Position numbers and translations under genes: made by a program. Positions 8,643-16,979 of a stretch of 64,000 nt of DNA are shown here, one piece after another (the first letter of the stretch is position 1; the number at the start of each line of letters is the position of its first letter). The DNA is taken from assembly GCF_002949795.1 (NCBI RefSeq), contig NZ_CP026692.1, positions 1-64,000 of the forward strand, read 5' to 3'. The notes under the pieces are model-generated. The model was not told where the DNA came from, did no database searches, and saw only the letters and a list, made by a program, of their open reading frames with translations. This stretch comes from Nostoc sp. 'Lobaria pulmonaria (5183) cyanobiont'. Lineage in GTDB: Bacteria > Cyanobacteriota > Cyanobacteriia > Cyanobacteriales > Nostocaceae.

Positions 8643-8653
8643 ACTACTTCCGC
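8643..8653. promoter_or_regulatory. Motif ACTACTTCCGC shared by two upstream regions
   Basis: This 11-mer occurs 57-67 bases before the lipoprotein ATG (8586) and again at 12069-12079, 58-68 bases before the aquaporin ATG (12011). The second copy is part of an imperfect dyad (ACTTCC ... GGAAGT). Same motif at the same distance could mark a shared operator, but two copies can also be chance. Confidence 0.2.
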
Positions 8654-8816
8654 TTTTTTGTCGGTAGTATCGTGGCAAATTCTACTGCGACAAGTCAACC
8701 TACTTTAAAGTTAAAGTCACAATTGATTAGAATATATTTTTGCATTGCTGTTCCTTAAAACTCAAGTCAGGGGCTTATCCCTATTAATTACGAATTAGTA
8801 ATTAAACTGCGTCCAC

Positions 8817-8962
8817 GTTGAAAACCGTAGTTCTGTATGAATAGAAAAACCCTCATCCCCCAGCCCCTTCTCCCAATATTGGGAGAAGGGGAGCCGGAAA
8901 GAAGTCCCTCTCCCAAGTAGGGAGAGGGATTTAGGGTGAGGGCAAAAACTACGGTTCTCAAC
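8817..8962. repeat. Nested inverted-repeat element (MITE-like)
   Basis: A 146-bp element between the lipoprotein and oxidase genes. The outer ends are 16-bp inverted repeats with one mismatch (GTTGAAAACCGTAGTT at 8817-8832; complement at 8947-8962). Inside are a second pair (CCCTCATCCC, 8850-8859, with GGGTGAGGG, 8934-8942), a perfect 28-bp palindrome at 8864-8891 and a hairpin at 8905-8929 (TCCCTCTCCC/GGGAGAGGGA). The CCCTCATCCC...GGGAGAAGGGG core is a very common cyanobacterial intergenic repeat. It could also act as a transcription terminator. Confidence 0.7.
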
Positions 8963-8981
8963 ATAGATGAGGTTTATTTGG

Positions 8982-9674
8982 TCAAACTTCTGCTTCACTC
9001 GATAAAACTTTTGTGACTTCAAAAACTGTATGGGGACTTTTGAAGGTTAGCCGTGCTTCTGGTTTCTGGAGTGCCACCATAGTTTTCACATGTTCGGATT
9101 CGTCATCACGGATGTTTACAAACACGTCGTATAAATTATCTACCTTGGGACGGCGAAATTCATGACCTGGTGCAGTCTGAACTTCATCAAACATATAGAG
9201 GTCGCCATCGCGGTAGAAGTTGATTGCAACCTGGGGCGCTTTTTGAGCTTTCAGTTCGGCTTCATTGGTTTGCAAGTATTCGTCATAGGTGTGGTAGGCA
9301 TGACCTTCAATCAGTTCCATCAAGTAGTAGGCGTAAGCGGGAAACAACATGTAAATTGGTACAACCACCCAGTAGTAAGCCACAGCAACGTGTTGAGCGA
9401 TGAAGCGATCGATCCAGAGGCGACCGCCCCCCAGTGATTCCATGATTAACAAATGATGCAATTCGTTCCAAGTTTCAGCAAAGTGAACTTTCAACAAGTC
9501 GGCTTTGCGCCAGTAACCCAGCGTCTCGTAAAAATGCAACACCGATAGATAAGAAAAGTAAGGAACACGGGCAATGGTTTCCAACATATAAAACCGAGCG
9601 TAGGAACGATTTCCGTATACGACATCTACAATGAATACGAAAAAACTAACGATCGCTTGAATTAAAACTTTCAT
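8982..9674 (-). CDS. Alternative oxidase / plastid terminal oxidase-like (AOX)
   Basis: A 230-residue di-iron quinol oxidase: oxidises plastoquinol and reduces O2 to water in the membrane without proton pumping. All ligands are visible (numbering from ATG 9674): E32 in LETIARVPY, E71-x-x-H74 in NELHH, E123 in ELIEGHAYHTY, and E192-x-x-H195 in RDDESEHV. The two hydrophobic stretches between about 83 and 122 fit the interfacial membrane helices. Length fits cyanobacterial AOX/PTOX. GGAGAA lies 8 bases before ATG 9674, which is therefore preferred over TTG at 9689. Next to universal stress, aquaporin and catalase-like genes, suggesting an electron-overflow or oxidative-stress role. Confidence 0.93.
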   Translation of the reverse strand: MKVLIQAIVSFFVFIVDVVYGNRSYARFYMLETIARVPYFSYLSVLHFYETLGYWRKADLLKVHFAETWNELHHLLIMESLGGGRLWIDRFIAQHVAVAYYWVVVPIYMLFPAYAYYLMELIEGHAYHTYDEYLQTNEAELKAQKAPQVAINFYRDGDLYMFDEVQTAPGHEFRRPKVDNLYDVFVNIRDDESEHVKTMVALQKPEARLTFKSPHTVFEVTKVLSSEAEV

Positions 9675-9791
9675 GGTGCATTTCTCCAAAATTAGAACAG
9701 ATTACTAAATTTAAGGGACAAACTATTAGCCCCCAATCCCTAATCGCCAATCCCTTTTATAGCTATAAGTTCTACCCCAATATATAAACGT

Positions 9792-10250
9792 TTAGGGAAA
9801 CACAAGTTTGGATGCAGGTGAATGACCCAGGTAAATGTGAGCAGACGATTTCAGCACAATTTCAGAGTAGATAATTTTTTGAATCTCTAAGCTAGGGACT
9901 CGATTTGCAAGTATGCGGTAAGCAGTGATTTCTCCTTCAAGGCTAAAGTCAGCATCTGCTACACAGTGGTAATAATCGTGAATTGCCAGGAAAGCAAAAC
10001 CATAAAAAGGATTCGGATAAATCTCGCTATCGTAACTATCAGCCGACACCCAAAGCTGCTGTTGGGCAATATCCGCACACATTTGGGTAGCTGTGTGATA
10101 GCGCATGTAATTAGAGAACATGGGATTAATCGGAAGTTGTTGGAACTCGCTCATCAGCCAGTCACAGAGTTCTAGTTGAGCTATGTCTGAGATTTCGACA
10201 GATTCTCCTTCCAGGTAGAGTTTGGCAAGGGTATCTACTTTGGGTGTCAT
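9792..10250 (-). CDS. Conserved hypothetical protein beside AOX
   Basis: 152 residues; not recognised. It is acidic in the N-terminal third (LYLEGESVEISDIAQLELCD), has conserved-looking aromatic/His stretches (MRYHTATQMCADIAQQQLW, FLAIHDYYHCVADADFS) and no signal peptide or membrane helix. The HDYYH run could bind a metal, but this is speculation. GAGGTG lies 7 bases before the ATG at 10250, which rules in favour of that start over the GTG at 10259. It is 118 bases upstream of the AOX start on the same strand and may be co-transcribed with it. Confidence 0.6.
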   Translation of the reverse strand: MTPKVDTLAKLYLEGESVEISDIAQLELCDWLMSEFQQLPINPMFSNYMRYHTATQMCADIAQQQLWVSADSYDSEIYPNPFYGFAFLAIHDYYHCVADADFSLEGEITAYRILANRVPSLEIQKIIYSEIVLKSSAHIYLGHSPASKLVFP

Positions 10251-10295
10251 TGAAATCACCTCTGAGTAAATTACTGAATTGACGCTTTCGAGATA

Positions 10296-10443
10296 TTACT
10301 TTTGCCAGTAGTTATTAGCAGCTGCGATCGTGGCAAACTCTGTGGCAACTGTCTGTCCAACTGCAATCAGCATCATGGCATCATTACCATATACATCTCG
10401 CAGTTGTTTCCGTTTTTCTTCATCCGGTTGAGTAAGTTTAATA
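10296..10443 (-). pseudogene. Small coding fragment without start
   Basis: Minus-strand open stretch of about 49 codons ending at TAA 10296-10298: LIIKLTQPDEEKRKQLRDVY, GNDAMMLIAVGQTVATEF, ATIAAANNYWQK. It has good codon character but no ATG/GTG/TTG in frame at its left, and its beginning overlaps the last codons of the universal stress gene in another frame. It may be the tail of a deleted gene. Function not recognised. Confidence 0.35.
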
Positions 10444-10974
10444 ATTAGACGGGCCAACCTGGACTTGATTGACTACAGGTGCTTCAGATTTGAGAGCAGC
10501 TGGAGTATGAACAACATGCACAGAACAAGGTGCATGGTGAAACACATAATTACTGACGCTGCCTAAAATCAACTCACTCAAGCCAGAATGTCCGCGACGA
10601 CCGATTACAATTAAGTCAGCACCCCAACCTTGAGCAACTTCACAGATATTGCGACTAGGGTTGCCAGAATTTTGGGTGAATTCAGTACTCACGCCTGCAT
10701 TGGTTGCTTGCTCTATATACGATCGCAATAAGTCGATACCCTGTTCTTTATAAGTTTGCCACTGCTTCCAATAATCCTCTAGAAGTTCTTTATGTAATGG
10801 GTGGTATTCGAGAGTAACTAGTGTAGGTATTTGGGGGCTATTCTTTTCTTCATTAGACAGGATATGTAATACCATCAAGTTTGCTTTGGTTGCCTTCGCT
10901 AGAGCCAGCCCTGCATCAAAAACAGCTTTACCATTTGGGGAACGGTCAATTGCAACTATAATTTTGCTAAACAT
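10438..10974 (-). CDS. Universal stress protein (UspA family)
   Basis: 178 residues, a single Usp domain. Begins FSKIIVAIDRSPNGKAVFD and ends with the ATP-binding signature GRRGHSGLSELILGSVSNYV (G-2x-G-9x-G-S) followed by HHAPCSVHVVH, so it belongs to the nucleotide-binding (MJ0577-like) subgroup. Cytosolic; roles in this family are in stress adaptation. A CAGGAG ribosome-binding site lies 6 bases before the ATG. A C-terminal extension of about 20 residues follows the domain. Confidence 0.92.
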   Translation of the reverse strand: MFSKIIVAIDRSPNGKAVFDAGLALAKATKANLMVLHILSNEEKNSPQIPTLVTLEYHPLHKELLEDYWKQWQTYKEQGIDLLRSYIEQATNAGVSTEFTQNSGNPSRNICEVAQGWGADLIVIGRRGHSGLSELILGSVSNYVFHHAPCSVHVVHTPAALKSEAPVVNQVQVGPSNY

Positions 10975-11192
10975 GGAATCTCCTGAGTTAAAAAATTTCT
11001 AAATACCGAATGATTACCGTTTTACAAGGCAAAATCACAATACTTAATCAGACTGGCTTCACCTGCGGTTAGAGAGAGTTCTAGTAGAAGTTCATCTGCT
11101 TTAATCATGCAATAGCAGTTCAATCGCTTCTAGAAGCTAGCTCATACTGGAAATTGGCTATCCAAAGTATCAACTGACATACCCATCTAAGC

Positions 11193-12011
11193 TCATTTGT
11201 GCGAGTGAGGGTGGTGCTGGAAATGAGGCAGTTTAACATTTTTGAAAATACTGGGGTAATCAAAAGTGTAATACAGCTTTCCAGTCATAACATCCCGTTC
11301 TCCTAGCGCGATTAGCCGAAACGCCCCCACTGCGATCGCAGCACCCATTGGCGGAGCAATCCAATAAATCCACTGATGATGACAATTTCCTGTTATCAGT
11401 GCTGGAGCGAAACTCCGCGCCGGATTGAGGCTTGTTCCCGAAATTGGAGCTTCTTGCCATACCATCCCGGCAATTAACAGCCAAACGACCAAAGGTGTCC
11501 AGCGCATCAGCCGATGATGACTGACAAAGATAAAAATCGTCAACACCAACACAAATGTAATTGTGACTTCTGATAAAAATACAATCCATAGTGGATAATT
11601 CAACCCAGGCAGCGTCATGCCGTTACTAACGCGAATGGCATAATCTCCCCATAAAGTCACGAGCAGTAACACCGCAGCGATCGCTCCTAGAAACTGTCCG
11701 ATCACAAAGCCAACAAAATCTCTCAGGTGCATTTTGCCATGTATCCAAAATGCGAGTGAGACAGAAGGATTGATGTGAGAGCCACTCAGTTTACCGATTG
11801 GAGAAACGGCTATAAGCGCTCCACTTCCAGCAAAAATTAGTCCCGTAATCAGCCGCCGAATGCTTGAATCAGGCACAAGCTTTTCTATTGGCAAACCGTG
11901 CCCAAAGTTAAAGACGATTGCACTCAAGCCAATGAAAATATTGAAAGCAGCTCCCAAGAATTCTGCAAAGTATTCGCGCCAATGCCACTGATTCTGAACG
12001 CTAGAATTCAT
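11193..12011 (-). CDS. Aquaporin (MIP family)
   Basis: A 272-residue six-helix channel of the major intrinsic protein family in the cytoplasmic membrane. Both half-helix signatures are present: SGSHINPSVSLAF (N81-P82-S83, an NPS variant of NPA) and GTSLNPARSFAPAL (N196-P197-A198-R199, with the selectivity-filter Arg). The presence of that Arg and the surrounding residues lean towards water rather than glycerol transport, but selectivity cannot be settled. The C-terminus is His-rich (HFQHHPHSHK). The gene lies in the AOX/Usp/catalase-like stress run. Confidence 0.92.
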   Translation of the reverse strand: MNSSVQNQWHWREYFAEFLGAAFNIFIGLSAIVFNFGHGLPIEKLVPDSSIRRLITGLIFAGSGALIAVSPIGKLSGSHINPSVSLAFWIHGKMHLRDFVGFVIGQFLGAIAAVLLLVTLWGDYAIRVSNGMTLPGLNYPLWIVFLSEVTITFVLVLTIFIFVSHHRLMRWTPLVVWLLIAGMVWQEAPISGTSLNPARSFAPALITGNCHHQWIYWIAPPMGAAIAVGAFRLIALGERDVMTGKLYYTFDYPSIFKNVKLPHFQHHPHSHK

Positions 12012-12068
12012 AGTTTGTGAGTGTTGTCAAGAAGCTTGCGTTAATGCAGATCAATTAAAAGAGCGACA

Positions 12069-12096
12069 CTACTTCCGCCAACAATTGATGGAAGTA
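12069..12096. promoter_or_regulatory. Imperfect dyad upstream of the aquaporin gene
   Basis: ACTACTTCCGC followed by a spacer and GGAAGTAAT forms an imperfect dyad, 58-85 bases before the aquaporin ATG on the minus strand. The left half is identical to 8643-8653 upstream of the lipoprotein. Related GGAAGTAGTAG is seen at 12236-12246. Candidate operator only; no known regulator can be named. Confidence 0.2.
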
Positions 12097-12256
12097 ATTC
12101 CTTCTTTAGTCGTCTGTAACGGATTAATTAAGTTTGGTAGGTTTTGTTTTCTAAAATAAAATATTAGTAGTGCCAGGTAGGGTTGTGCAGTCCCGCTCTC
12201 AGAATTTGATTGGACTGTACCCAAGAGTGGTTGATGGAAGTAGTAGACGAGAACAG

Positions 12257-13312
12257 TTATTGAGGATCGTCCAAAATTGAACTGTATGCCTGTGGCTCTT
12301 CGATGCGGTGTTGTGCGTACTTCCGTCGAGCCTTGACGATCTCCTGATACACCTTCTTGCGAGCTAAGTTGACGCTACCCAAAGGTTCGTGTTCGGGCAG
12401 AGTGTGCCAAGCCATGAACGATAGCCCCTCATCCAGTCGCTTCCGCTCCTTGAAGTCAAATTTCTGAGCGGGAACTGTGATAGTTGCAAGCTTCATAAAG
12501 GGTGAGTCTTCCTCCTTCCACTCCTGCATCGGATCTTCAATTGGAGTTTTTTCATCGTTGACATACAGCTGCACCAAGAAGTCAAAGATTGCATCTTTGC
12601 CGTTTTCCGACAAGTAATCAACGACTGCTTCGCGCAAGTAAGTCTCGGAAGTGGGAAGCGAACCAGGAGTATCTTGCTGATGAGGTTTTACAGAAAACTT
12701 GATAGACACAGAGCCAAGTTTATAGGGAGTCGTACTCCAATATTGGATCAGCAGTGGATTTGCAACTTGTTTGCTCGTAACCGCTTTGAGGACTTCAAAC
12801 GTGGGTTGTAGCGATCGCAGTTCTTCTTCATTTGCCTGACCGACGCTTGCTTTGGTCAAGTTGGCAAATCCTTGGGCATCGCGGACAAAGAACACCGGAT
12901 GATTAATTAGCAAAAAGTCTTGGGTTTCCTGCTCATCATCCAGAACTTTTTCACCTTCTACCTGTAAAAGTTTAATAGCAAGTGCCCGAACATCGGGATC
13001 GAGGTCTGACGCGAGTTTACCGCGCTTTTGTGCGGGGGAAGCATTGGATAGTCTGACCCAAATTGGGTAGGTTTTGGGTTGGACAAAGATACCCACCTTC
13101 AACGATTCGGGAATATTATCCTCAACTTTGAACTCTCCCCAAACTAAGGCATGACTTTTTGGATGGTCTTTTCGCAGGTCTGGACCCTTCTCGGCTTGAA
13201 CTTTGAGATCGATGTCCACGATGGTGTCAATAGCCGCTTCTTGAGCAGTAGTGTTCAAGATGGTATCAGTAGCCGCTTCTTGAACAGGAGTGGATAGATT
13301 AGATTGGCTCAT
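12257..13312 (-). CDS. Catalase-fold heme protein (catalase-related family)
   Basis: A 351-residue protein of the catalase-like superfamily, smaller than true catalases (~480-500). The conserved core starts at about residue 42 with DHPKSHALVWGEFKV, where the His takes the place of the distal heme His, runs through WVRLSNASP, DVRALAIKL and QDFLLINHPVFFVRD, and ends with SVNLARKKVYQEI, whose R-x-x-x-Y (RKKVY) matches the proximal heme-ligand motif. Such minimal proteins include peroxidases and fatty-acid hydroperoxide-processing enzymes; peroxide disproportionation is not assured. The N-terminus holds a short internal repeat (QEAATDTI / QEAAIDTI). AAGGAG precedes the ATG. Acts presumably in the cytosol against peroxides or lipid hydroperoxides. 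Confidence 0.8.
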   Translation of the reverse strand: MSQSNLSTPVQEAATDTILNTTAQEAAIDTIVDIDLKVQAEKGPDLRKDHPKSHALVWGEFKVEDNIPESLKVGIFVQPKTYPIWVRLSNASPAQKRGKLASDLDPDVRALAIKLLQVEGEKVLDDEQETQDFLLINHPVFFVRDAQGFANLTKASVGQANEEELRSLQPTFEVLKAVTSKQVANPLLIQYWSTTPYKLGSVSIKFSVKPHQQDTPGSLPTSETYLREAVVDYLSENGKDAIFDFLVQLYVNDEKTPIEDPMQEWKEEDSPFMKLATITVPAQKFDFKERKRLDEGLSFMAWHTLPEHEPLGSVNLARKKVYQEIVKARRKYAQHRIEEPQAYSSILDDPQ

Positions 13313-13438
13313 AGTTCTTTCTCCTTATTGATTGTGAGTGTTTCAAGACTGAGAAAATAAGGTTTACAGATAGATTGCTAGTTCACAGCGCTGCTTTCTT
13401 TAGTGTTGCGATCTCTGGGAATGATGATGAGTACAAAC

Positions 13439-13846
13439 TCATAATATCTCCTCTGGTTGCTGGATTGTTTTCAATGCCCATCCACCAATCCAACATCCCA
13501 ATCCATCTACAATTAATATGAGGATAGCTGTGATTTGGAATAGCAAACCCCAACCTGCAAAGGAAACTTGAGAAAGATGATCGGGGCTAATTACGATCAA
13601 ATGATTGTAAATTCCAAAGAGGAGCGATCCTGCCATTGAACCCAGTAATAGCCAGCTACCAAGGTGGTAGAACTGTGTCCAAAGTAAAACGGCTGCAACG
13701 ATCGGAGTCAGAAAAATTACAACAACCACGAACGAACTTTGAAGCAAAGATAGGCCAACAGGGATTTCCACATGTGCTAAACCATGCATTCCGTTGGCGA
13801 TCGCATGGATGACCGCAATCGTTGTTCCATATTGAGCAATTTTCAT
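13439..13846 (-). CDS. Small four-helix membrane protein
   Basis: 135 residues when started at ATG 13846, where AGGAGGAA lies 6 bases upstream (a longer frame begins at 13888 but has no site). Four hydrophobic segments are visible: about 5-25, 35-55 (SSFVVVVIFLTPIVAAVLLW), 62-78 (GSWLLLGSMAGSLLFGIYN) and 97-118 (LLFQITAILILIVDGLGCW). There are His residues near the first loop (GMHGLAHVEIP). Family not recognised. It lies between the catalase-like and nitroreductase genes on the same strand. Confidence 0.65.
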   Translation of the reverse strand: MKIAQYGTTIAVIHAIANGMHGLAHVEIPVGLSLLQSSFVVVVIFLTPIVAAVLLWTQFYHLGSWLLLGSMAGSLLFGIYNHLIVISPDHLSQVSFAGWGLLFQITAILILIVDGLGCWIGGWALKTIQQPEEIL

Positions 13847-14090
13847 CTTTATTCCTCCTGAGTAGAAAACTTCACAGACATCATTCATTGATGGCAGTGG
13901 GAGCGCAACCGCAAATATGCAATGCTGATTAGCTTAACTGAACTTACGGCGATGGAAAATTCTCGATAGGTCTGTTAGATTAATTTGTTTTGCACAGATG
14001 AACCTGTCTATCATAGGCAAAACGAATTTCTTTTTGACTTTTGACTTCCCCAAAGGGGCTGACGATTCTATGAAGAAAAGACAGCCTTTT

Positions 14091-14741
14091 TCAATCACCC
14101 TGAAACGAGACGTTTTTCTCCACCGTTTCACGGCTTATATGCAAATGATTAGCGGGAAAATCAGGATCGGAATAACCAACAGCTAAACCACAAATGATTA
14201 ATAATTCCGGTGGAATGTTCAACTCACTGCGGATAATTTCCGGATAAGCTGCTAGCGAAACCTCTACGCAGGTATCAATGCCACGAGCGGTTAGGCACAA
14301 CACCAGCGTTTGTAAATACATCCCCACACTCAAGGCATCTGCAACGCCCAAATCTCGGTGCATACAGACGATACCAACTACTGGTGCGCCAAAAAATTCG
14401 TAATTACGCAGAAGGGCTAGCTGTCTATTAACTTTATCGTCACGAGCAATCCCCATAGCTCCATAGACTTGCACGCCCAGTTCTTGGCGGTAATGCTGGA
14501 AAGCTTCCGGCAGCCCAAAGCTGTAGGGCGGCTGCTGCTTGGCTTGGTTTAGTAAAGCCTCTTGCAGACGATCTCGGCGTTCGCCTTGGGAAAACACCAA
14601 CCGCCACGGCTGGATGTTTGAATTTGACGGCGCAAGCTGCGCTAGAGCGAGGGCTTCATCGAGCAAAGCCCGTGGCACTGGTTGCGATAAGAATTTGCGT
14701 GTTGAGTGTCGGTCTTTGATAGTTTGATCGAGATCAAACAT
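14091..14741 (-). CDS. Nitroreductase family protein
   Basis: A 216-residue FMN-dependent nitroreductase-fold oxidoreductase. The FMN-binding motif RHSTRKFLSQPVP is at 11-23, AQLAPSNSNIQPWRLVF at 34-50, and the C-terminal IICGLAVGYSDPDFPAN matches the family ending. Full length for the family. Uses NAD(P)H to reduce nitro compounds, quinones or similar. It lies in the same minus-strand run as the catalase-like and DsbA-like genes, consistent with redox stress handling; actual substrate unknown. Confidence 0.9.
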   Translation of the reverse strand: MFDLDQTIKDRHSTRKFLSQPVPRALLDEALALAQLAPSNSNIQPWRLVFSQGERRDRLQEALLNQAKQQPPYSFGLPEAFQHYRQELGVQVYGAMGIARDDKVNRQLALLRNYEFFGAPVVGIVCMHRDLGVADALSVGMYLQTLVLCLTARGIDTCVEVSLAAYPEIIRSELNIPPELLIICGLAVGYSDPDFPANHLHISRETVEKNVSFQGD

Positions 14742-14841
14742 AACTTTATCAACCTTTAGTAGTTAAAGAGAGTTCCAGGAAATAATGATTTGGTTTAGCT
14801 GCTTATAAGTAAAAACTCACGTATCATAAGTCATTTATGAG

Positions 14842-15348
14842 TTAGCTTGTACTTGGTACGGCAGTGTTAACCACCCATTGCAAAGGCCGAGGTTGAAAAT
14901 TGAGTTCCCGTTTTGCCTTAGCATTCGATACTCCTCGCATTTGAGTACCGTAGTAAATGGCATCCGCACCACCTACTTTCAGCGCCTCCTCAACGGATAT
15001 CTGAGGCGGTGGTGGCGCATTCAGCCAACGAGCAAAGGCAGGGAGCCACTCACGCACCTTTAAGGGGCGATCGTCCGTAATCAGGTAAATGCCAGGATTG
15101 CCCCGCTCCGCTGCCGCAACTGTCGCGATCGCCACATCCTCAATGTGAATCCACGACCAGACACCTTCGCCATTGCCAACGATGGGAAACTGTTGCTGTC
15201 GCACCTGTTGAGCAACGTCGCCATCGGCAGCAAACCAAGTGCCAGGCCCGTAGAAGAAGCCATAACGCAGAGCAATTCCTTTCGCCAGCAATTGCGCGAT
15301 CAATGGACGACCGATCGCGCCCGTTGCACCTGCGACAAAAATCTTCAT
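14842..15348 (-). CDS. NAD(P)-dependent epimerase-like protein with internal deletion
   Basis: 168 residues; full-length relatives have about 290-310. The N-terminus MKIFVAGATGAIGRPLIAQLL is the Rossmann GxxGxxG nucleotide-binding start of an SDR. It then jumps at about residue 24-25 to GIALRYGFFYGPGTWFA, which in relatives lies some 130 residues later, past the catalytic Ser/Tyr-K region. The C-terminal half (WSWIHIEDVA, YLITDDRPLKVREWL, LNFQPRPLQW) is complete. So an in-frame deletion has removed the middle including the catalytic centre; the frame and the AGGAGG ribosome-binding site are intact. Probably non-functional as an epimerase though still translated. Confidence 0.8.
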   Translation of the reverse strand: MKIFVAGATGAIGRPLIAQLLAKGIALRYGFFYGPGTWFAADGDVAQQVRQQQFPIVGNGEGVWSWIHIEDVAIATVAAAERGNPGIYLITDDRPLKVREWLPAFARWLNAPPPPQISVEEALKVGGADAIYYGTQMRGVSNAKAKRELNFQPRPLQWVVNTAVPSTS

Positions 15349-15401
15349 CTCTTAACCTCCTGTTGAAGCATGTAAAACATTTACATTTTGTTTAACTTCT
15401 G

Positions 15402-15947
15402 TTAAGGCTCACCTTGGCTCAAAATAGCTGTCATCAGTCGCTCAACTTCCCAGGCATTGTCGTAACGATTTCCGTTGATAAACAAAGTTGGTGTATAGGT
15501 GACACCACATTGCTTTCCACTGTACATATCTTGGGCGACTCGATCAGCATACTGGTGTTCGGCGATCGCTCTTAGAAACTGATGTAGATCCAGCCCTAAT
15601 TCGTTGGCGTACTCCAATAAATTGCCATCACTCAAGAATTTCTGACGCTCAAACAGAATGTTGTGCATTTGCCAAAACTTACCCTGTGTTGCTGCTGCCT
15701 CGGCTGCCTCAGCTGCTTTTTGTGCTTGGAAATGAAGTTGCTTTTGGGGAAAGTGACGGCACACAAAGCAGAGTTGATGATTGAGTCGTTGTTGAATGGT
15801 TTTAATCATCTTGTGAACCTCTGCACAATAAGGACATTGGTAGTCGCTATACTCAATCAGGATGACAGGTGCATCTATCGCGCCTTGCAGGTGATCGTGG
15901 GGATTGATCGTAAGTAGCGATCGATCCTGGTAACTTGGCTGCTCCAT
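15402..15947 (-). CDS. DsbA-like thioredoxin-fold oxidoreductase (CPYC)
   Basis: 181 residues, DSBA-type thioredoxin fold with an intact C-P-Y-C active site in IEYSDYQCPYCAEVHKMI (about 32-49). Other landmarks: CFVCRHFPQ, AAEAAEAAATQGKFWQMHN and the cis-proline loop VTYTPTLFINGNRYD. It lacks a signal peptide, so it likely works in the cytosol as a disulfide reductase/oxidase, perhaps in oxidative stress or electrophile handling. It is the intact paralogue of the CLQS protein at 4586-5146 with which it shares much of its sequence. Separated by 54 bases from the epimerase-like gene on the same strand. Confidence 0.88.
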   Translation of the reverse strand: MEQPSYQDRSLLTINPHDHLQGAIDAPVILIEYSDYQCPYCAEVHKMIKTIQQRLNHQLCFVCRHFPQKQLHFQAQKAAEAAEAAATQGKFWQMHNILFERQKFLSDGNLLEYANELGLDLHQFLRAIAEHQYADRVAQDMYSGKQCGVTYTPTLFINGNRYDNAWEVERLMTAILSQGEP

Positions 15948-16151
15948 GCGAGCGGGTTAGAAAAAGGGTTGCTGTATTATGGATTTGCTAAATCTCTGCT
16001 ACAGCAAGTAAATTTAGTGTATGGAAATCCCCTGTAATTGTCGCCCTGCTCAAACAGAGTTTTTTACCTATACAAACCGAGCAGTCATAACCTGTCTCAC
16101 AGACAGGTCATTGCTATCCTAAAGCATAGATGTTTGCTCATAGCCTAGCTA

Positions 16152-16781
16152 TCAAATAGCGATCACACCTCGCTTTAGAGCAGTAATGAGCGCTTGTGCC
16201 CGATCGCTGGCTCCCAACTTACTCATAATATTTTTGGTGTGAAACTTGACGGTACTTTCACTAATCAATAGTTCAGTGCTAATCTCTTGATTATTCTTGC
16301 CGCGTGCCATCAGGTTCAGCACTTCTAACTCGCGATTGCTCAGTTCAGAAATGCCCATGCGCTCGGCCAGTTTCGCACCCACTGCGGGTGGAATGTACTG
16401 TTGACCCGCATGAACCGCACGAATAGCGCTCAAAAGTTCCTCAGCCCCAGCATCCTTCAGGACATATCCTTTTGCCCCAGCTTGCAGTCCACGATAGATG
16501 TCTTCATCTCCGTCGTAAGTAGTCAGTACGATAATTCGAGCTTGTTTAAATTCAGCACGAATCGTAATCGTTGCCTCAACTCCTCCGATTTCAGGCATTC
16601 GTAAATCCATTAACACAATGTCAGGCTGATATTGACGGAAGAGTGCGATCGCTTCACGCCCGTTGCTTGCTCGTCCAATCACCTTGATATCTGTTTGAGA
16701 TTCAAGCAAAATGGTTAACCCCTGTGCCACCATCACATGATCGTCCGCAATCAGAACGTGAATGAGAGGAAATTGGCTCAT
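16152..16781 (-). CDS. NarL/FixJ-type response regulator
   Basis: 209 residues: receiver domain (1-120) with acidic pair D13-D14, phospho-acceptor D59 in DIVLMDLRMPE, T/K positions in VLTTYDGDED and YVLKDAGAEE, and a LuxR-type helix-turn-helix (about 140-205; LSNRELEVLNLMARGKNNQE, ISESTVKFHTKNIMSKLG). DNA-binding transcription regulator in the cytosol. The gene overlaps by four bases (ATGA, 16778-16781) the end of a histidine-kinase reading frame, so kinase and regulator were translationally coupled. Its cognate kinase is now broken; the regulator itself looks intact. A decayed copy of its C-terminus is at 2743-2988. Confidence 0.93.
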   Translation of the reverse strand: MSQFPLIHVLIADDHVMVAQGLTILLESQTDIKVIGRASNGREAIALFRQYQPDIVLMDLRMPEIGGVEATITIRAEFKQARIIVLTTYDGDEDIYRGLQAGAKGYVLKDAGAEELLSAIRAVHAGQQYIPPAVGAKLAERMGISELSNRELEVLNLMARGKNNQEISTELLISESTVKFHTKNIMSKLGASDRAQALITALKRGVIAI

Positions 16782-16979
16782 GATGGCTCCCTCGGATTGA
16801 CAGATACGACAATTTCTGTTCCTCGTCCTGGTGCGCTCCCAATGGTGAGTTGTGCGCCGATGCGCTCCGCTCGTTCAGTCATTCCCAGTAAACCAAACCC
16901 GCCGATTGTGTCATTGTTCATCATAAATCCTTGACCGTTATCTTTGATCCGGAGGATGAAGTGCGATGGCTGATAGACC
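16778..16979 (-). pseudogene. Severed histidine-kinase C-terminus (HATPase_c end)
   Basis: Minus-strand frame encoding the last part of a NarX/DegS-type kinase ATPase domain: FILRIKDNGQGF (G1 box), GFGLLGMTERAERIGAQLTI (G2 region) and GRGTEIVVSVNPREPS, with the stop overlapping the response-regulator start. It is the original end of the large kinase at 17123-22411, from which it is separated by a 154-bp MITE-like element and a deletion of the HisKA_3 domain and N box. It has no translation start of its own that would give a working kinase. Confidence 0.8.

Noticed and set aside
13934..14186. Two overlapping opposite-strand open frames between the membrane protein and nitroreductase
   Set aside because: Both overlap or mirror the nitroreductase end and dispersed repeat sequence; no domain or start signal.
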